Source: Solidesulfovibrio carbinoliphilus subsp. oakridgensis
Lineage (GTDB): Bacteria > Desulfobacterota > Desulfovibrionia > Desulfovibrionales > Desulfovibrionaceae
Reading direction: 5' to 3'
Assembly (NCBI RefSeq): GCF_000177215.2
Contig: NZ_CM001368.1
Span: 372,001-436,000 of the forward strand
Length of the DNA: 64,000 bases
Shown one piece after another: positions 7,994 through 16,205 of the stretch. Under the pieces are notes generated by a model that worked only from the letters and a program-made list of their open reading frames with translations, was not told the origin of the DNA and did no database searches. The stretch's first letter is position 1; the number at the start of each line of letters is the position of its first letter. The position numbers and the translations under genes were made by a program.

Positions 7994-9463
7994 TCATCGG
8001 TACCCCCGAAAAAGATTGCCGACCGTGTAGGGCATGGCCGTTGTCACCGTGAATGGCGTGGCCTCGATGGTTTTGGCCGCAAAGACCGCCAGAGCCACAC
8101 CCACGCCGGCGTCGCCGTGGCGCTGTTCGCCCTTGGCCCCGGTGCGGGTCTCCGGAATCCTGGCAACGCCCTTGACCACCTTGAAGGCCCGCAGGTCCTC
8201 CAAAATGAGCGCATCGCGCGGCAGCAGGATCGTCTTGTCCTCGAAGGCCGCCTTGAGCTTGGGCATATGCTCCCGGTACCAGGCTTCGGACAGCATGACC
8301 TCCTGGACGATCTCCGGGCCGTATTCCTGCCGGGCCACCTCGGCCAGGTACTGGCCGTTGCCGCGGGCATCGAGGGCCGCGCCGGAGAAGCGCGGCAGCC
8401 GGTCGCAGATGAAGAAAAGGGCCTGTTCCTGCTGGTGGAACGGGCAGTTGCGAAGTTCCAGAACAAAGGGGGCGGCCAGCGTCAGGTCGGGATGCTCGAT
8501 CAGCGGCACGTCCACGGACAGGTCGGCCGTGCGGCCGAAGTCCTCGCCGAAAAAGGAGGCCAGCCCCCGGGGGAGCCGCTCCAGAAGCGGCAGCACCTCG
8601 GCCGAAAGCCAGTCGCGCATTTCCCGGAACCGCCGCTCCTTGGGCCAGTCCACGAAATCCGGAGCCGGCGGCGACCAGCGCAGCACCGGGATGTCCGGGG
8701 ACATGCACGATTCGATGAGCTGGCGGGTGAGATACGTGCCCGAACCCTGCGACGGGACACAGAAAAGCTCCTCATCCGCGCCATCGCCGTAGAATTCCAC
8801 CAGGCTGGCCCGCCATTCGGCTTCGGCCTCGGGCGACCAGATCATTCCCCGGACCTTGCAGATGCGCCGGTAAAGCCCCTGGGCCAGGGCGTCGTCCAGG
8901 GTCACCCGGTGCAGGCTGTAGGGCAGCTTCCCGGCCCGGATATCCAGGATGTAGTTGTTGAAGGAATTGGTCTCGCCGTTGTGCGTGGAGATGACTTCCA
9001 CCGAACCGCCCCACATGGTGAGCGCGATGGCGGCCTTCAAGAGTTCTTCCAGGTCCTCGCAAAAGGCGGCCTCGTCGATGACGATGCGACCCTGCTTGGA
9101 GCGCAGGTTCTTGGGCTTGCCCGAAAGTGCGATGACGGCATGGCCCGAAGCGAAACGCACCCGATAGGCCAGCACGTCCTTGTCTTCATCCTCCAGGACC
9201 ACCTCTTCGAACTCCGAGGCGGCCAGGTTGAGGCGCTTCGCCCACTCGGCCACGTCCTTGATGTAGGTTTCGGTCATCTCCTTGTTGTAGGAGATGTAGA
9301 AGGTGTTCATACCGCCGTCGCTTTTCTTGAGCCCGGCGAGCGTCGCGGATTCGGCCGCGTCGCCGTAGGACAGGCCGATGCGGCGTGATTTCTCGCAGAA
9401 CTTGACCGGGGATTTGTCCCGGTTCCAGCGGTCCTGATAGGGCAAAAGCGGCGCGTCGTTCAT
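7994..9463 (-). CDS. Phage terminase large subunit (Mu gp28-like)
   Basis: A 489-residue packaging motor ATPase/nuclease. The N-terminal ATPase shows a Walker-A-like CEKSRRIGLSYG near residue 23, and Walker B RIVIDEAAF near residue 129 followed by a coupling motif VISTHNGE. The C-terminal nuclease part has acidic positions including FFGEDFGRTADLS and ALDARGNGQYLAE. It overlaps the small-subunit stop by four bases (ATGA). Its position before the DUF935 portal matches Mu-like phages. Confidence 0.92.
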   Translation of the reverse strand: MNDAPLLPYQDRWNRDKSPVKFCEKSRRIGLSYGDAAESATLAGLKKSDGGMNTFYISYNKEMTETYIKDVAEWAKRLNLAASEFEEVVLEDEDKDVLAYRVRFASGHAVIALSGKPKNLRSKQGRIVIDEAAFCEDLEELLKAAIALTMWGGSVEVISTHNGETNSFNNYILDIRAGKLPYSLHRVTLDDALAQGLYRRICKVRGMIWSPEAEAEWRASLVEFYGDGADEELFCVPSQGSGTYLTRQLIESCMSPDIPVLRWSPPAPDFVDWPKERRFREMRDWLSAEVLPLLERLPRGLASFFGEDFGRTADLSVDVPLIEHPDLTLAAPFVLELRNCPFHQQEQALFFICDRLPRFSGAALDARGNGQYLAEVARQEYGPEIVQEVMLSEAWYREHMPKLKAAFEDKTILLPRDALILEDLRAFKVVKGVARIPETRTGAKGEQRHGDAGVGVALAVFAAKTIEATPFTVTTAMPYTVGNLFRGYR

Positions 9464-10071
9464 GCCTGCCCCCCGAGCAAGGCCCGGATCTGGTCGGCCG
9501 TGGCGGCGGTCAGGCCGCGTTCCCTGTCCGGTTTGCCGTCCTTAGCCGCGCCGGCGGCGGCCCGCATGTCCTTCAGCAGGTCAAGGACCTGCTTGACCTC
9601 GCGCAAGGCCGTCAGGGAGACCCGGTCGGGGCTGGCCAGCATGGCGTTCAGGCGCAAGCCCACGGCATCCTCCAGGGCGGCCACGGCATCGGCTTCGGTC
9701 GCGATCTCGCGCATGGGCAGGCCCGCCGGCGCGGCCTCGGCCCGCTTGTCCGCCAGTTCGGAAGCCTTGAGGGCCATCTCTTCCATCTTGGCCACGGCAA
9801 AGGCGTCCATGGCCTGCATGCTGGTCAGACAATTCTTGATGAGCTTGGCCCGCAGCCGGATGGTGTCGGCCCGGATGGAGGCCAGGGCTTGCCGGATCTC
9901 GTCGCGCTTGGTCCGCCAGCCGTACTTTTCGGCCCAGCGCTTGAGCGTCGAGGCGGCCACGCGGGTGCGCGCCGCCACCTCGTCGAAGGTGAGGCCGTCC
10001 ACGCACCACAGCTCTTCGGCGCGCTCCACGGTCTCCATGGGATGTTCCCGACGTCCGGCCAAGGCGTCCAT
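9460..10071 (-). CDS. Terminase small subunit (DUF1804 / Mu gp27-like)
   Basis: About 203 residues with an N-terminal helix-turn-helix (LTFDEVAARTRVAASTLKRWAEKYGW, split here: recognition helix AASTLKRWAEKYG) followed by a helical oligomerisation region. It recognises phage or flanking DNA to start packaging. An alternative start is ATG 10038, with GGGA upstream. It is translationally coupled to the large subunit. Confidence 0.8.
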   Translation of the reverse strand: MDALAGRREHPMETVERAEELWCVDGLTFDEVAARTRVAASTLKRWAEKYGWRTKRDEIRQALASIRADTIRLRAKLIKNCLTSMQAMDAFAVAKMEEMALKASELADKRAEAAPAGLPMREIATEADAVAALEDAVGLRLNAMLASPDRVSLTALREVKQVLDLLKDMRAAAGAAKDGKPDRERGLTAATADQIRALLGGQA

Positions 10072-10075
10072 GGAT

Positions 10076-10321
10076 TTAGCCCCCGAGGTGGCGGTTTATG
10101 GCCGCGATCTCGGCCCGGACCGCCCGCAGGTCGATCAGGACCTGGGCCAGGGCGAGGCCCTGGGAGGCGATCTGTTCGTCGTCAAGGGCGTCGACCGGCG
10201 AGGTCGGCAACAGCAGCAGGCGCAACGAGTCGCGAAGCCCGGCGGCCCGAATGCCGAGACCCTTGGCGGCAAGCTCCTTTTCCGTTTTCTGGCCGATCAT
10301 GGCGGCGCGTTCCAGGTCCAT
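10076..10321 (-). CDS. Small helical phage protein of unknown function
   Basis: An 81-residue protein. ATG 10321 is chosen because it overlaps the previous stop as TAATG; the longer frame to 10375 is out of the operon pattern. The sequence is mostly helical, with LRDSLRLLLLPTSPVDAL and a tail LRAVRAEIAAINRHLGG. Its position just before the small terminase is like Mu gp26-type proteins, but no family is recognised. Confidence 0.6.
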   Translation of the reverse strand: MDLERAAMIGQKTEKELAAKGLGIRAAGLRDSLRLLLLPTSPVDALDDEQIASQGLALAQVLIDLRAVRAEIAAINRHLGG

Positions 10322-10731
10322 TAGAGTCCTCCCCGCATCGGGCTGTCGCCCTTGGGAATGCGCCCCAGCGGGCAATATTGGTTGGTGCAGATGGCATCCA
10401 CCATGCGCTGCATGACCTGGGTGTTGAGCACCACCTGGTCATGGAGGCTTTGGGCCAGGGACTGGTAGGCCTCGACCAGCTTGACGTTGTCTTTGTAGTA
10501 GCCGGTCACGAGCCGCAGATCGTCGCCGTAGGTCTTGAGGATGCGGTCCATGTCCTGGCGGTAGCGCGACAGGTCGGCGCGCCGGCGGCGGTCCTCGATC
10601 AGCCAGAAGACCACGATCAAAACGACGAGCCCCATGGGGGTGAGCGTCAGCAGGGAGGCCAGAAACACGACTGTGTCGGCATTGAGGCTGCCGAGCAGCT
10701 TGAAGAGGTTCGCCGCCAGCGTCTGTTCCAT
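10321..10731 (-). CDS. Single-pass membrane protein of phage lysis/packaging region
   Basis: A 136-residue protein with one clear membrane segment (about residues 20-44, VVFLASLLTLTPMGLVVLIVV) followed by a charged RRRR stop-transfer and a long helical, probably coiled-coil domain. A C-terminal CTNQYCPLG pair of cysteines is present. Its location between the lysis gene and the terminases and this topology would fit an inner-membrane spanin-like protein or a Mu gp25/DUF2730-like protein. Function is not certain. Confidence 0.6.
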   Translation of the reverse strand: MEQTLAANLFKLLGSLNADTVVFLASLLTLTPMGLVVLIVVFWLIEDRRRRADLSRYRQDMDRILKTYGDDLRLVTGYYKDNVKLVEAYQSLAQSLHDQVVLNTQVMQRMVDAICTNQYCPLGRIPKGDSPMRGGL

Positions 10732-10732
10732 G

Positions 10733-11185
10733 TCAGGCTCCGGTGGCTTTGCCGCCCGTCACGCTCCGGGAGGCGATGTAGATGCCGGCCAGCCCGGCGA
10801 TGCAGACCTGGGCGATGGGCGAAAGCTCCAGGCCGACCGGATGCTGCACGGCCAGGGTGGCCACGGTGCCGATCAGCGTCCACAGCCGGCTGGACTTGAG
10901 CCGCGATTCCGGGACCGCAAAGAGTGCCGGCGACAAGGTGGTAGTGAATCCTTCGAGGCATCCCGTCATCGAAGGGCCGCCGACCGCCGGAACCTCGAGG
11001 GGCTGAGGCTGGGACGGCTCCGGTTCGGGGGACGACGTGGGAGTGGACGCGCTCGGGGCGGCCGAAGCGGCGGGTGCGGCAAAGCCTTTGGCGACTTCGC
11101 CGAGGATGGCCAGGGCCGAGGCCACGGCGTCCGGGGTAATGGCCGTCGCGGGTCCGGCCGGTTGCTGTTTTGCTTGAGCATCCAT
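10733..11185 (-). CDS. Putative holin-like membrane protein
   Basis: A 150-residue protein starting at ATG 11185, right after the lytic transglycosylase stop. The N-terminal half is an Ala/Pro/Ser/Glu-rich linker; the C-terminal half has two hydrophobic segments (LWTLIGTVATLAVQHPVGL and SPIAQVCIAGLAGIYIASRSV). A short two-segment membrane protein next to an endolysin is consistent with a holin, but no family motif is visible and the long N-terminal linker is unusual for one. Confidence 0.5.
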   Translation of the reverse strand: MDAQAKQQPAGPATAITPDAVASALAILGEVAKGFAAPAASAAPSASTPTSSPEPEPSQPQPLEVPAVGGPSMTGCLEGFTTTLSPALFAVPESRLKSSRLWTLIGTVATLAVQHPVGLELSPIAQVCIAGLAGIYIASRSVTGGKATGA

Positions 11186-11187
11186 CG

Positions 11188-11688
11188 CTAGAATCCCTCC
11201 TGCGGCCAGACGCCGCCCGGCAGATGCGCCAGCACCTTGGCCGGATACGTGTTCGCGGGGTTGTGGGCATTGCCGGGACCGCCGTTGTAGGCCCGGCTGA
11301 CGACTTCCCATCCGCCAGTGTTCAGAAACCGGTCCCGCAGCCGGGCCAGATACCGGCAGCCCCATTCCAGGCCGATTTCCGGGGTGAGGAGCTCGCCAAA
11401 CCAGCCCCGAAAGCCGAGACAGCGGGCCGTTTCGCCCATGATCTGGAGCAGGCCCCATGACGTGGCCCGGCCGATGGCCTCGGTGTCTATAGAGCAACTG
11501 GGGGGAGTGAAGGATAACGGCTTGCCCTTAAGGTAGCGGTCGTAAAAGGCGGGTTCGAATCGCATGGCGAAAGGATTGCCCGTGGATTCGACCATGAGCA
11601 TCGCGTGAATTAGTGCGGGGGGGAGAGCGTGAGCCGAGAAGTGTGATGATATATACGCTGAAATATTAGGTCTAATGAAAGTTTCCAT
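11188..11688 (-). CDS. Phage endolysin, SLT-type lytic transglycosylase
   Basis: A 166-residue lysozyme-like enzyme that cleaves peptidoglycan. Diagnostic motifs are the catalytic Glu in MLMVESTGNPFA (about residue 34), SWGLLQIMGETAR and SRAYNGGPGNAHNP. No signal peptide is seen, so it would need a holin to reach the wall. GGGAGG lies six bases before the ATG. It is the first gene of the lysis/late block after the defence island. Confidence 0.9.
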   Translation of the reverse strand: METFIRPNISAYISSHFSAHALPPALIHAMLMVESTGNPFAMRFEPAFYDRYLKGKPLSFTPPSCSIDTEAIGRATSWGLLQIMGETARCLGFRGWFGELLTPEIGLEWGCRYLARLRDRFLNTGGWEVVSRAYNGGPGNAHNPANTYPAKVLAHLPGGVWPQEGF

Positions 11689-11869
11689 GCTGTGCCTCCC
11701 GATTGAATGGAGGAAGCATAGACGGTTTTACAGAGAGTACATTAGCGGGGCGGACGCGGATGGACAGCGAGGTAAAGTCTAAATGAAGACCTATCGCTAA
11801 AAATTGTGGCCCACAGATGTTTAATTTAAAAATATGGTGACTTGTAAAGCGTATGTCCTTTTTCTATAG
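11689..11869 (-). promoter_or_regulatory. Probable late promoter region before endolysin
   Basis: This 181-base gap separates the AT-rich island from the endolysin. A -10-like TATGCT lies about 30 bases before the start codon without a good -35, as at activator-dependent phage late promoters. An AAGTCTAA box is at 11775-11782 and an exact AGGTCTAA at 11668-11675 just inside the gene; the same octamer occurs in front of the protease gene. No gene is seen here. Confidence 0.35.
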
Positions 11870-12763
11870 TTATTTTTGGAAATTATTATCTAGTATTTTG
11901 TAGCCAGGGTTTATCGCTTCCCATTTAAGAATTTTTTGATAAAGTTGAGTGGTTAAAAAATAGCATTTTTCATATCCTATTATCAATATTCGTTCAATAT
12001 TTTCTTTAGAAACAGATTCTTTCTGGTGGCTTCCGATAAGCTTGCGAAGGGCACGGGAAATTATCCAGCAAATATCGTGACCGCAGCACAGGTGACGCTT
12101 GTCCAAGTCACTAGAAGAAATTTCAAGTATTGCTTTTTCAACATCTGAGTCAACCAGATGTTGCATTGCTGAGGCATGCTTTACAGAGCGGATTAAAGAT
12201 TGAATGTCGCATGATAAATCATTTATATTAATAAAAGCATAGCCTTTGTCGCCAAGTTTTTTAAATGTTAGATTGTGACTATTTATTTTAGACCATAACT
12301 TAAATGCCCCAATCAAAACCCCTGGCTCGTAAATAAGGTCCCGTAGATTATTTCTGTCACCATTCAGTGCAGACGCAATCTTGTGTTTACTTCCAAATCC
12401 TTCGACAAGTTTGTCAAAGGAAGGACTTTCGAAAAGCAGAATTTCTATGTCGTGGAAGTCTGTCATTGCTATATTGTTGGTGTCGTCTATGTCGACATGT
12501 CCAACACAGCAGAAGTCGGAATCTACAATACACAGTACTCCAGAAAAATCCTCCTTATTAAGTTTATAAATTGCGCCGGTAGCGTTCTCTTTTCCGGCGG
12601 CAATTACAATTTTGCAATTTTCTTCATCAATTATTTTTTTGAAAAAGTGCGAATCTGAATCCCCCTCAACAATGATTATTGCGCCATCGTGAGCGTCTCT
12701 CTCGAATTCAACTTGAGAGGCGACAACATCTGCTGTGATCTCCTCGTCAATTGTGTCAGTCAT
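11870..12763 (-). CDS. ariB: AriB-like DUF4435/TOPRIM effector of a PARIS-type defence system
   Basis: A 297-residue protein starting at ATG 12763, which overlaps the ATPase stop and has GGAG nine bases upstream; the frame runs on to 12841 without need. The N-terminus carries TOPRIM-type residues: IIIVEGDSDSHFF (Glu33) and LCIVDSDFCC (Asp81, Asp83), followed by MTDFHDIEILLFES as in DUF4435 proteins. In PARIS systems the AriB TOPRIM nuclease is held by AriA and released when a phage anti-restriction protein is sensed, stopping growth by RNA cleavage. The gene is strongly AT-rich against its neighbours. The family call is from motifs and pairing with an upstream ATPase. Confidence 0.75.
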   Translation of the reverse strand: MTDTIDEEITADVVASQVEFERDAHDGAIIIVEGDSDSHFFKKIIDEENCKIVIAAGKENATGAIYKLNKEDFSGVLCIVDSDFCCVGHVDIDDTNNIAMTDFHDIEILLFESPSFDKLVEGFGSKHKIASALNGDRNNLRDLIYEPGVLIGAFKLWSKINSHNLTFKKLGDKGYAFININDLSCDIQSLIRSVKHASAMQHLVDSDVEKAILEISSSDLDKRHLCCGHDICWIISRALRKLIGSHQKESVSKENIERILIIGYEKCYFLTTQLYQKILKWEAINPGYKILDNNFQK

Positions 12764-14159
12764 TTCGATGGACTCCCAAGCTGACACGAAGGTCTCTGCG
12801 ATCATGGACGATTTGAGGTGAATGCGTTGCAAGTAATACACGCATTTTGTTGCTTGAAATAATTTTTAAAAGATCTGGTACAAATTTTTTCTGCCAATTT
12901 ACGTGGAGTGAGAGCTCCGGTTCGTCAATTAAAAGGAAGGTGTGTTGGTCCATTTTGAAGACGATGTCATAGAATAAAACTATTTCGTGCTGTTCGCCCG
13001 AAGACAATTCTGAAAGTTCAACGACCTTTCCATCATCTGTTTCTACAACCAAGCCACTGTCTTTGTTGCATCTGATTAGTTTTTTTGCACCAGGAGGACG
13101 CTTAGACGCAAACTTTTCATTGAGAATTTCTAAAAATATAGACACTTTTTTATACAATGAATCGAACACACTTAGTTTCGCAACATTATCTTCAACATAG
13201 ACTTTGAGAACGCTTCGAGTGCTTTGGTCGGCATTTTCCATAGATATTGGCGTATATCCTTCTGTGGGGTCTAGTATTCCAACCGAAACGAGCTTCGAAC
13301 GTGTGTCTTCAAGGCTGTCTATGTGGCCTTGTAGATTGCTGTCCAAAATGCTCTTACTAGATGCTTGCTTGATGACACGGTGAGGAAAAGAACGATCAAG
13401 TTCCTGTGACTTATTTGTGAACTCAGCAAGCTTTTCCTGAATGGCGAATTTGAGATGATTGGCTTGATTCTCAACAACCGATATCGCTTGTGCAGCCTTC
13501 CTTGTGTGCCGTTGATCAATCCGAGGAGAGGTAAAATCGAGTAGGCGCTGTGTTTCTATGAATTTACAATTAATAGAACTTGTAGCGGACACCAACCAAT
13601 CAGGGATTTTCTCATCCCTAGATTGCATGTCTACGAATTCTTTCGCATGTATTTCATACCGTCCAGCCTCCTTGATTAATACGTGGCCATATTTTTCCAT
13701 CACTTCTGCGAAAGTAAGTCTCTTGTTGTCTGTCAAATCTCTCCATGCTAACGAAGCGATACGATCAAGGTTCGGGATGATTTGGTCGACCAGGTGAAGG
13801 GGGAATTGCCGTGGATCAATTCCTCCAAGCGCTATTGTGTACTTTTGCTCTTTGTCTTTTTCTTTTAAAATAAATAAAAGCCTTTCTTTTTTATCGTCTT
13901 TCTTGTGCTGAACACTAATTCTAAAGTCTTCGTCGAAGTAAAGTGTCATTTTTTCATAAGTTATATTAAAAAGAATTTTCCACTGGTTAAGAAAGAATGC
14001 ATTTATCAACCTTAATATGGCAGTTTTCCCATATCCATTTGGAGCAGTTATTATTGTTATGCCACTTTCTTGGTTGAATAATATAGAGTGGTCGAAAACA
14101 TTGAACAGTTTTGAGACTTCAAACTTTAGGAGATGACGTGGTGTGTGGTTGGCTAACAC
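12756..14159 (-). CDS. ariA: AriA-like AAA/ABC-type ATPase of a PARIS-type defence system
   Basis: A 467-residue ATPase starting at GTG 14159 with AAGGA seven bases before it. Walker A is APNGYGKTAI (Lys45), the ABC signature LSSGEQ (385-390), Walker B LLIDEPE (Asp412, Glu413), followed by LSLH and a switch THSPQ (445-449). Between them is a long helical insertion, as in SMC/OLD-like sensors. Size, fold and the overlapping DUF4435 partner match AriA of PARIS. It could instead belong to another ATPase+TOPRIM defence family such as OLD-type systems, but those usually fuse TOPRIM to the ATPase. AT-rich codon use and the prophage location indicate horizontally acquired cargo. Confidence 0.75.
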   Translation of the reverse strand: MLANHTPRHLLKFEVSKLFNVFDHSILFNQESGITIITAPNGYGKTAILRLINAFFLNQWKILFNITYEKMTLYFDEDFRISVQHKKDDKKERLLFILKEKDKEQKYTIALGGIDPRQFPLHLVDQIIPNLDRIASLAWRDLTDNKRLTFAEVMEKYGHVLIKEAGRYEIHAKEFVDMQSRDEKIPDWLVSATSSINCKFIETQRLLDFTSPRIDQRHTRKAAQAISVVENQANHLKFAIQEKLAEFTNKSQELDRSFPHRVIKQASSKSILDSNLQGHIDSLEDTRSKLVSVGILDPTEGYTPISMENADQSTRSVLKVYVEDNVAKLSVFDSLYKKVSIFLEILNEKFASKRPPGAKKLIRCNKDSGLVVETDDGKVVELSELSSGEQHEIVLFYDIVFKMDQHTFLLIDEPELSLHVNWQKKFVPDLLKIISSNKMRVLLATHSPQIVHDRRDLRVSLGVHRND

Positions 14160-14232
14160 ATTTAGATCCTTTTTATAGTTTCTAATTGCTCTATCATGTA
14201 TGATGATTTATGTTACGCTTAGGGAGTGTCAT
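14160..14232 (-). promoter_or_regulatory. AT-rich promoter-like leader of the defence operon
   Basis: On the minus strand TATAAA (14177-14172) lies just before the ribosome site of the ATPase gene, inside a short AT-rich gap. No good -35 is seen. The island may have its own promoter rather than relying on phage transcription. Confidence 0.3.
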
Positions 14233-14700
14233 TCACTTCTTTTGTAAGATATAAAGCGCTTCCCCTTGTTTTAGCAGTTCCTGCTTAATACTCTCCGTAG
14301 TCACCCGTGCCGGAGGAGAATCTGGATGTTTTTCCAGTCGCCCCTCCTGTATCATTTCCCAAACTTTGCTTCTTCCAATCGATAGCACAAACTCAACCTC
14401 AGGTATAGTTAAAAGTATCTTCTTCGCAACCAACTCCCGCGCCGAAACTGCCGGTAAGCTGGCAAAGGCCAGCTTTTTCGTCTGATAGGTCACCGGCAGC
14501 ATCAACTCAAACCCCACCGGATCAACCAGGCTGCACCGCATAGAGCACCCCAGGCACACATATTTACGCTCCCGAACGAACCACCGGGGCTTGCGCCGGG
14601 GGGCGCAGCCCAGGGACTCGTAGACGTGGCCTTCCACATGCCCCTGGTAGGGTAAATAGCCCTTGCCCAGAAGCTTCAACACGTCGTCGATGATGCTCAT
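14233..14700 (-). CDS. Phage protein with cysteine pair and excisionase-like helix-turn-helix
   Basis: A 155-residue protein from ATG 14700, coupled by ATGA to the upstream gene. The middle has YVCLGCSMRCSLVDP, a possible metal site. The C-terminus LTIPEVEFVLSIGRSKVWEMI looks like the winged helix-turn-helix of excisionase/MerR-like domains. It is probably a phage regulatory DNA-binding protein. No exact family is recognised. Confidence 0.6.
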   Translation of the reverse strand: MSIIDDVLKLLGKGYLPYQGHVEGHVYESLGCAPRRKPRWFVRERKYVCLGCSMRCSLVDPVGFELMLPVTYQTKKLAFASLPAVSARELVAKKILLTIPEVEFVLSIGRSKVWEMIQEGRLEKHPDSPPARVTTESIKQELLKQGEALYILQKK

Positions 14701-15113
14701 AACGCCCCCCTGTCGCCCGAAAGCAGCGTATCCACGGCCACTGGATCTTCGCAGCCGCCGGCCCAAACCCACCACCGACCATCGATGCCAAGTACCGGCG
14801 CACCTGCCACAAACGTCTTGAGGTAGCCGCCATCGGCGCAGGGGACGCGGACCCGGTCCCCGCGGCACAGTTCCGGCCGAACATCTGTCTCTGCTGGTTC
14901 TCCACCAAGATGCGCGACAAGCAGTCCGGCCACGCCGGACGGGGTGAAATATGCGTATTTGTCGCAGCCTGGGGAGTGCCAACAGCCATCCAGCCGCAGG
15001 CGGTAGCTTCCTGCCGGACCACCCCAGGCCGCAGCCGGGAAGAGTTCCAGCTTGATGGTTTTGCCCTGGTTACGGAGCAAGATGGTGGTCTCTTTGACGC
15101 GCTTTTCACTCAT
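14697..15113 (-). CDS. Phage hypothetical protein
   Basis: A 138-residue protein starting at ATG 15113 (MSEKRVKETTILLRNQG). It has KLELFPAAAWGG, GCWHSPGCDKYAYFTPSGVAGL and a C-terminal GIDGRWWVWAGG. The sequence looks like a small beta-rich domain with two cysteines. It sits in the early/middle operon between two DNA-binding proteins. No family is recognised. Confidence 0.55.
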   Translation of the reverse strand: MSEKRVKETTILLRNQGKTIKLELFPAAAWGGPAGSYRLRLDGCWHSPGCDKYAYFTPSGVAGLLVAHLGGEPAETDVRPELCRGDRVRVPCADGGYLKTFVAGAPVLGIDGRWWVWAGGCEDPVAVDTLLSGDRGAL

Positions 15114-15133
15114 GGCGGCGGGGCATCCTTCTT

Positions 15134-15490
15134 TCAACCATTCTGAGAAATCGTTCCGTCGTCGACGATCAAGCCGGCCACGGCCTCGGCCTGTTTCTCC
15201 CACAGCGTGCGACAGCTGCGACACCGGCGTTTGTCCGTGGCCCGGCAGCGGGCGCAACCCACGCGCTCCAGGACCGCGAAAACCGCCCCGGCCGAAACGC
15301 CCGTGACGGGAGTGTCATCCAGGGCGGCCCGGATGCGCGCTGTCTGCCGCTCCACATTGCCGGGATAGCGGCCGGAGAGGAGCTGGAGCACCACGCTTTT
15401 GGTGATGCCGGTGGCCTTGCAGAAGGCGTAGAGGGTCCGGTGGCGGGCCAGGATGGCGGCCCGCAACGCTTCGCGGTCGTCTGGCCCCAT
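15134..15490 (-). CDS. Small phage DNA-binding-like protein with Cys cluster
   Basis: A 118-residue protein. The N-terminal half resembles a helix-turn-helix (LYAFCKATGITKSVVLQLLSG). The C-terminal half has four closely spaced cysteines (CARCRATDKRRCRSC), a likely zinc knuckle. The combination suggests a regulatory protein of the middle operon. It could take the role of Mor/C-type activators, but it has no visible similarity to them. Confidence 0.55.
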   Translation of the reverse strand: MGPDDREALRAAILARHRTLYAFCKATGITKSVVLQLLSGRYPGNVERQTARIRAALDDTPVTGVSAGAVFAVLERVGCARCRATDKRRCRSCRTLWEKQAEAVAGLIVDDGTISQNG

Positions 15491-15493
15491 GCG

Positions 15494-16072
15494 TCATGCC
15501 GCGCCGGGGCGCCCGGCGAAGGCCTTGCCGGCGGATGTGCCGGTCTCGGACGGTTCGGGATCGATGCCCGCCCGGCGGCAGCGGCTCCACAGATCCTTGG
15601 CCAGGGTGGCCAGGGCGGTCGGGTCCGTCAGCCAGACAAACTTGTCCACGCCGAACTGCTTGGACGCGCGGGCGTCCAGGGCTTTGGGCTCATAGCCGAG
15701 GAGCAGCCACAGAGTGACGATATAGCGCTTCTGCCGGGCCAGCGGTCCGGCCGGAATGTCCAGGCGCTCGTAGCCGTCGGCCTTGTCGCCTTTTTTCCAG
15801 TCCCGAAGGCGTTTCGGCAAAAGAGGGATGTCCACGGCCGCATGGTCGGGCAGCCACTTGGCGGCCAGCGCGTCCAGGACCTGGTTGCGCTGGCCGAGCG
15901 TCAGCTTTGACCAAGAGCCGGCCGGCGCGCCGAGGATGCGGCCGAAGAGCTCCACGAGCAGTTCCTTGTCGGCCTCGTAGGCAAGCGTCGTGGTCGGCAG
16001 CAAGGTTCCGAAAAGGATTTTGCTTTGCATGTTATAGATGGCGGCGCAGGGAATGAAGGTTCGCTTGGCCAT
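15494..16072 (-). CDS. Possible GemA-like (DUF1018) phage regulatory protein
   Basis: A 192-residue protein starting at ATG 16072 with AGGA five bases upstream. The arrangement (an N-terminal helical part, LTLGQRNQVLDALAAKWL, and a later tryptophan-containing VWLTDPTALATLAKDLWSR) is reminiscent of the Mu gp16/GemA regulatory family, which modulates early and late transcription. Similarity is faint; position after Gam supports it. It may simply be a lineage-specific phage protein. Confidence 0.4.
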   Translation of the reverse strand: MAKRTFIPCAAIYNMQSKILFGTLLPTTTLAYEADKELLVELFGRILGAPAGSWSKLTLGQRNQVLDALAAKWLPDHAAVDIPLLPKRLRDWKKGDKADGYERLDIPAGPLARQKRYIVTLWLLLGYEPKALDARASKQFGVDKFVWLTDPTALATLAKDLWSRCRRAGIDPEPSETGTSAGKAFAGRPGAA

Positions 16073-16100
16073 GGGATTCCTCTTTTGGTTTTGGCGCATC

Positions 16101-16129
16101 CGACCATCTGCTTAGAAGGCAGATGGTCG
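16101..16129. promoter_or_regulatory. Perfect 11-bp inverted repeat (hairpin/operator)
   Basis: CGACCATCTGC, a seven-base loop and GCAGATGGTCG lie in the gap between the Gam gene and the next phage gene. There is no T-run after it on the minus strand, so it is more likely an operator or processing/attenuation hairpin than a classical terminator. Confidence 0.5.
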
Positions 16130-16205
16130 ACTGACGTTTGGCTGCTCGTCAGGCCCGGGCCGCCACGCCCGGACGACCGCCCGCATGGGGCGGTTTCGCA
16201 TCGTG

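Noticed and set aside
12367-12658. Short plus-strand frames inside the AriB-like gene
   Set aside because: They are antisense to a gene with TOPRIM-type residues and have no ribosome sites.
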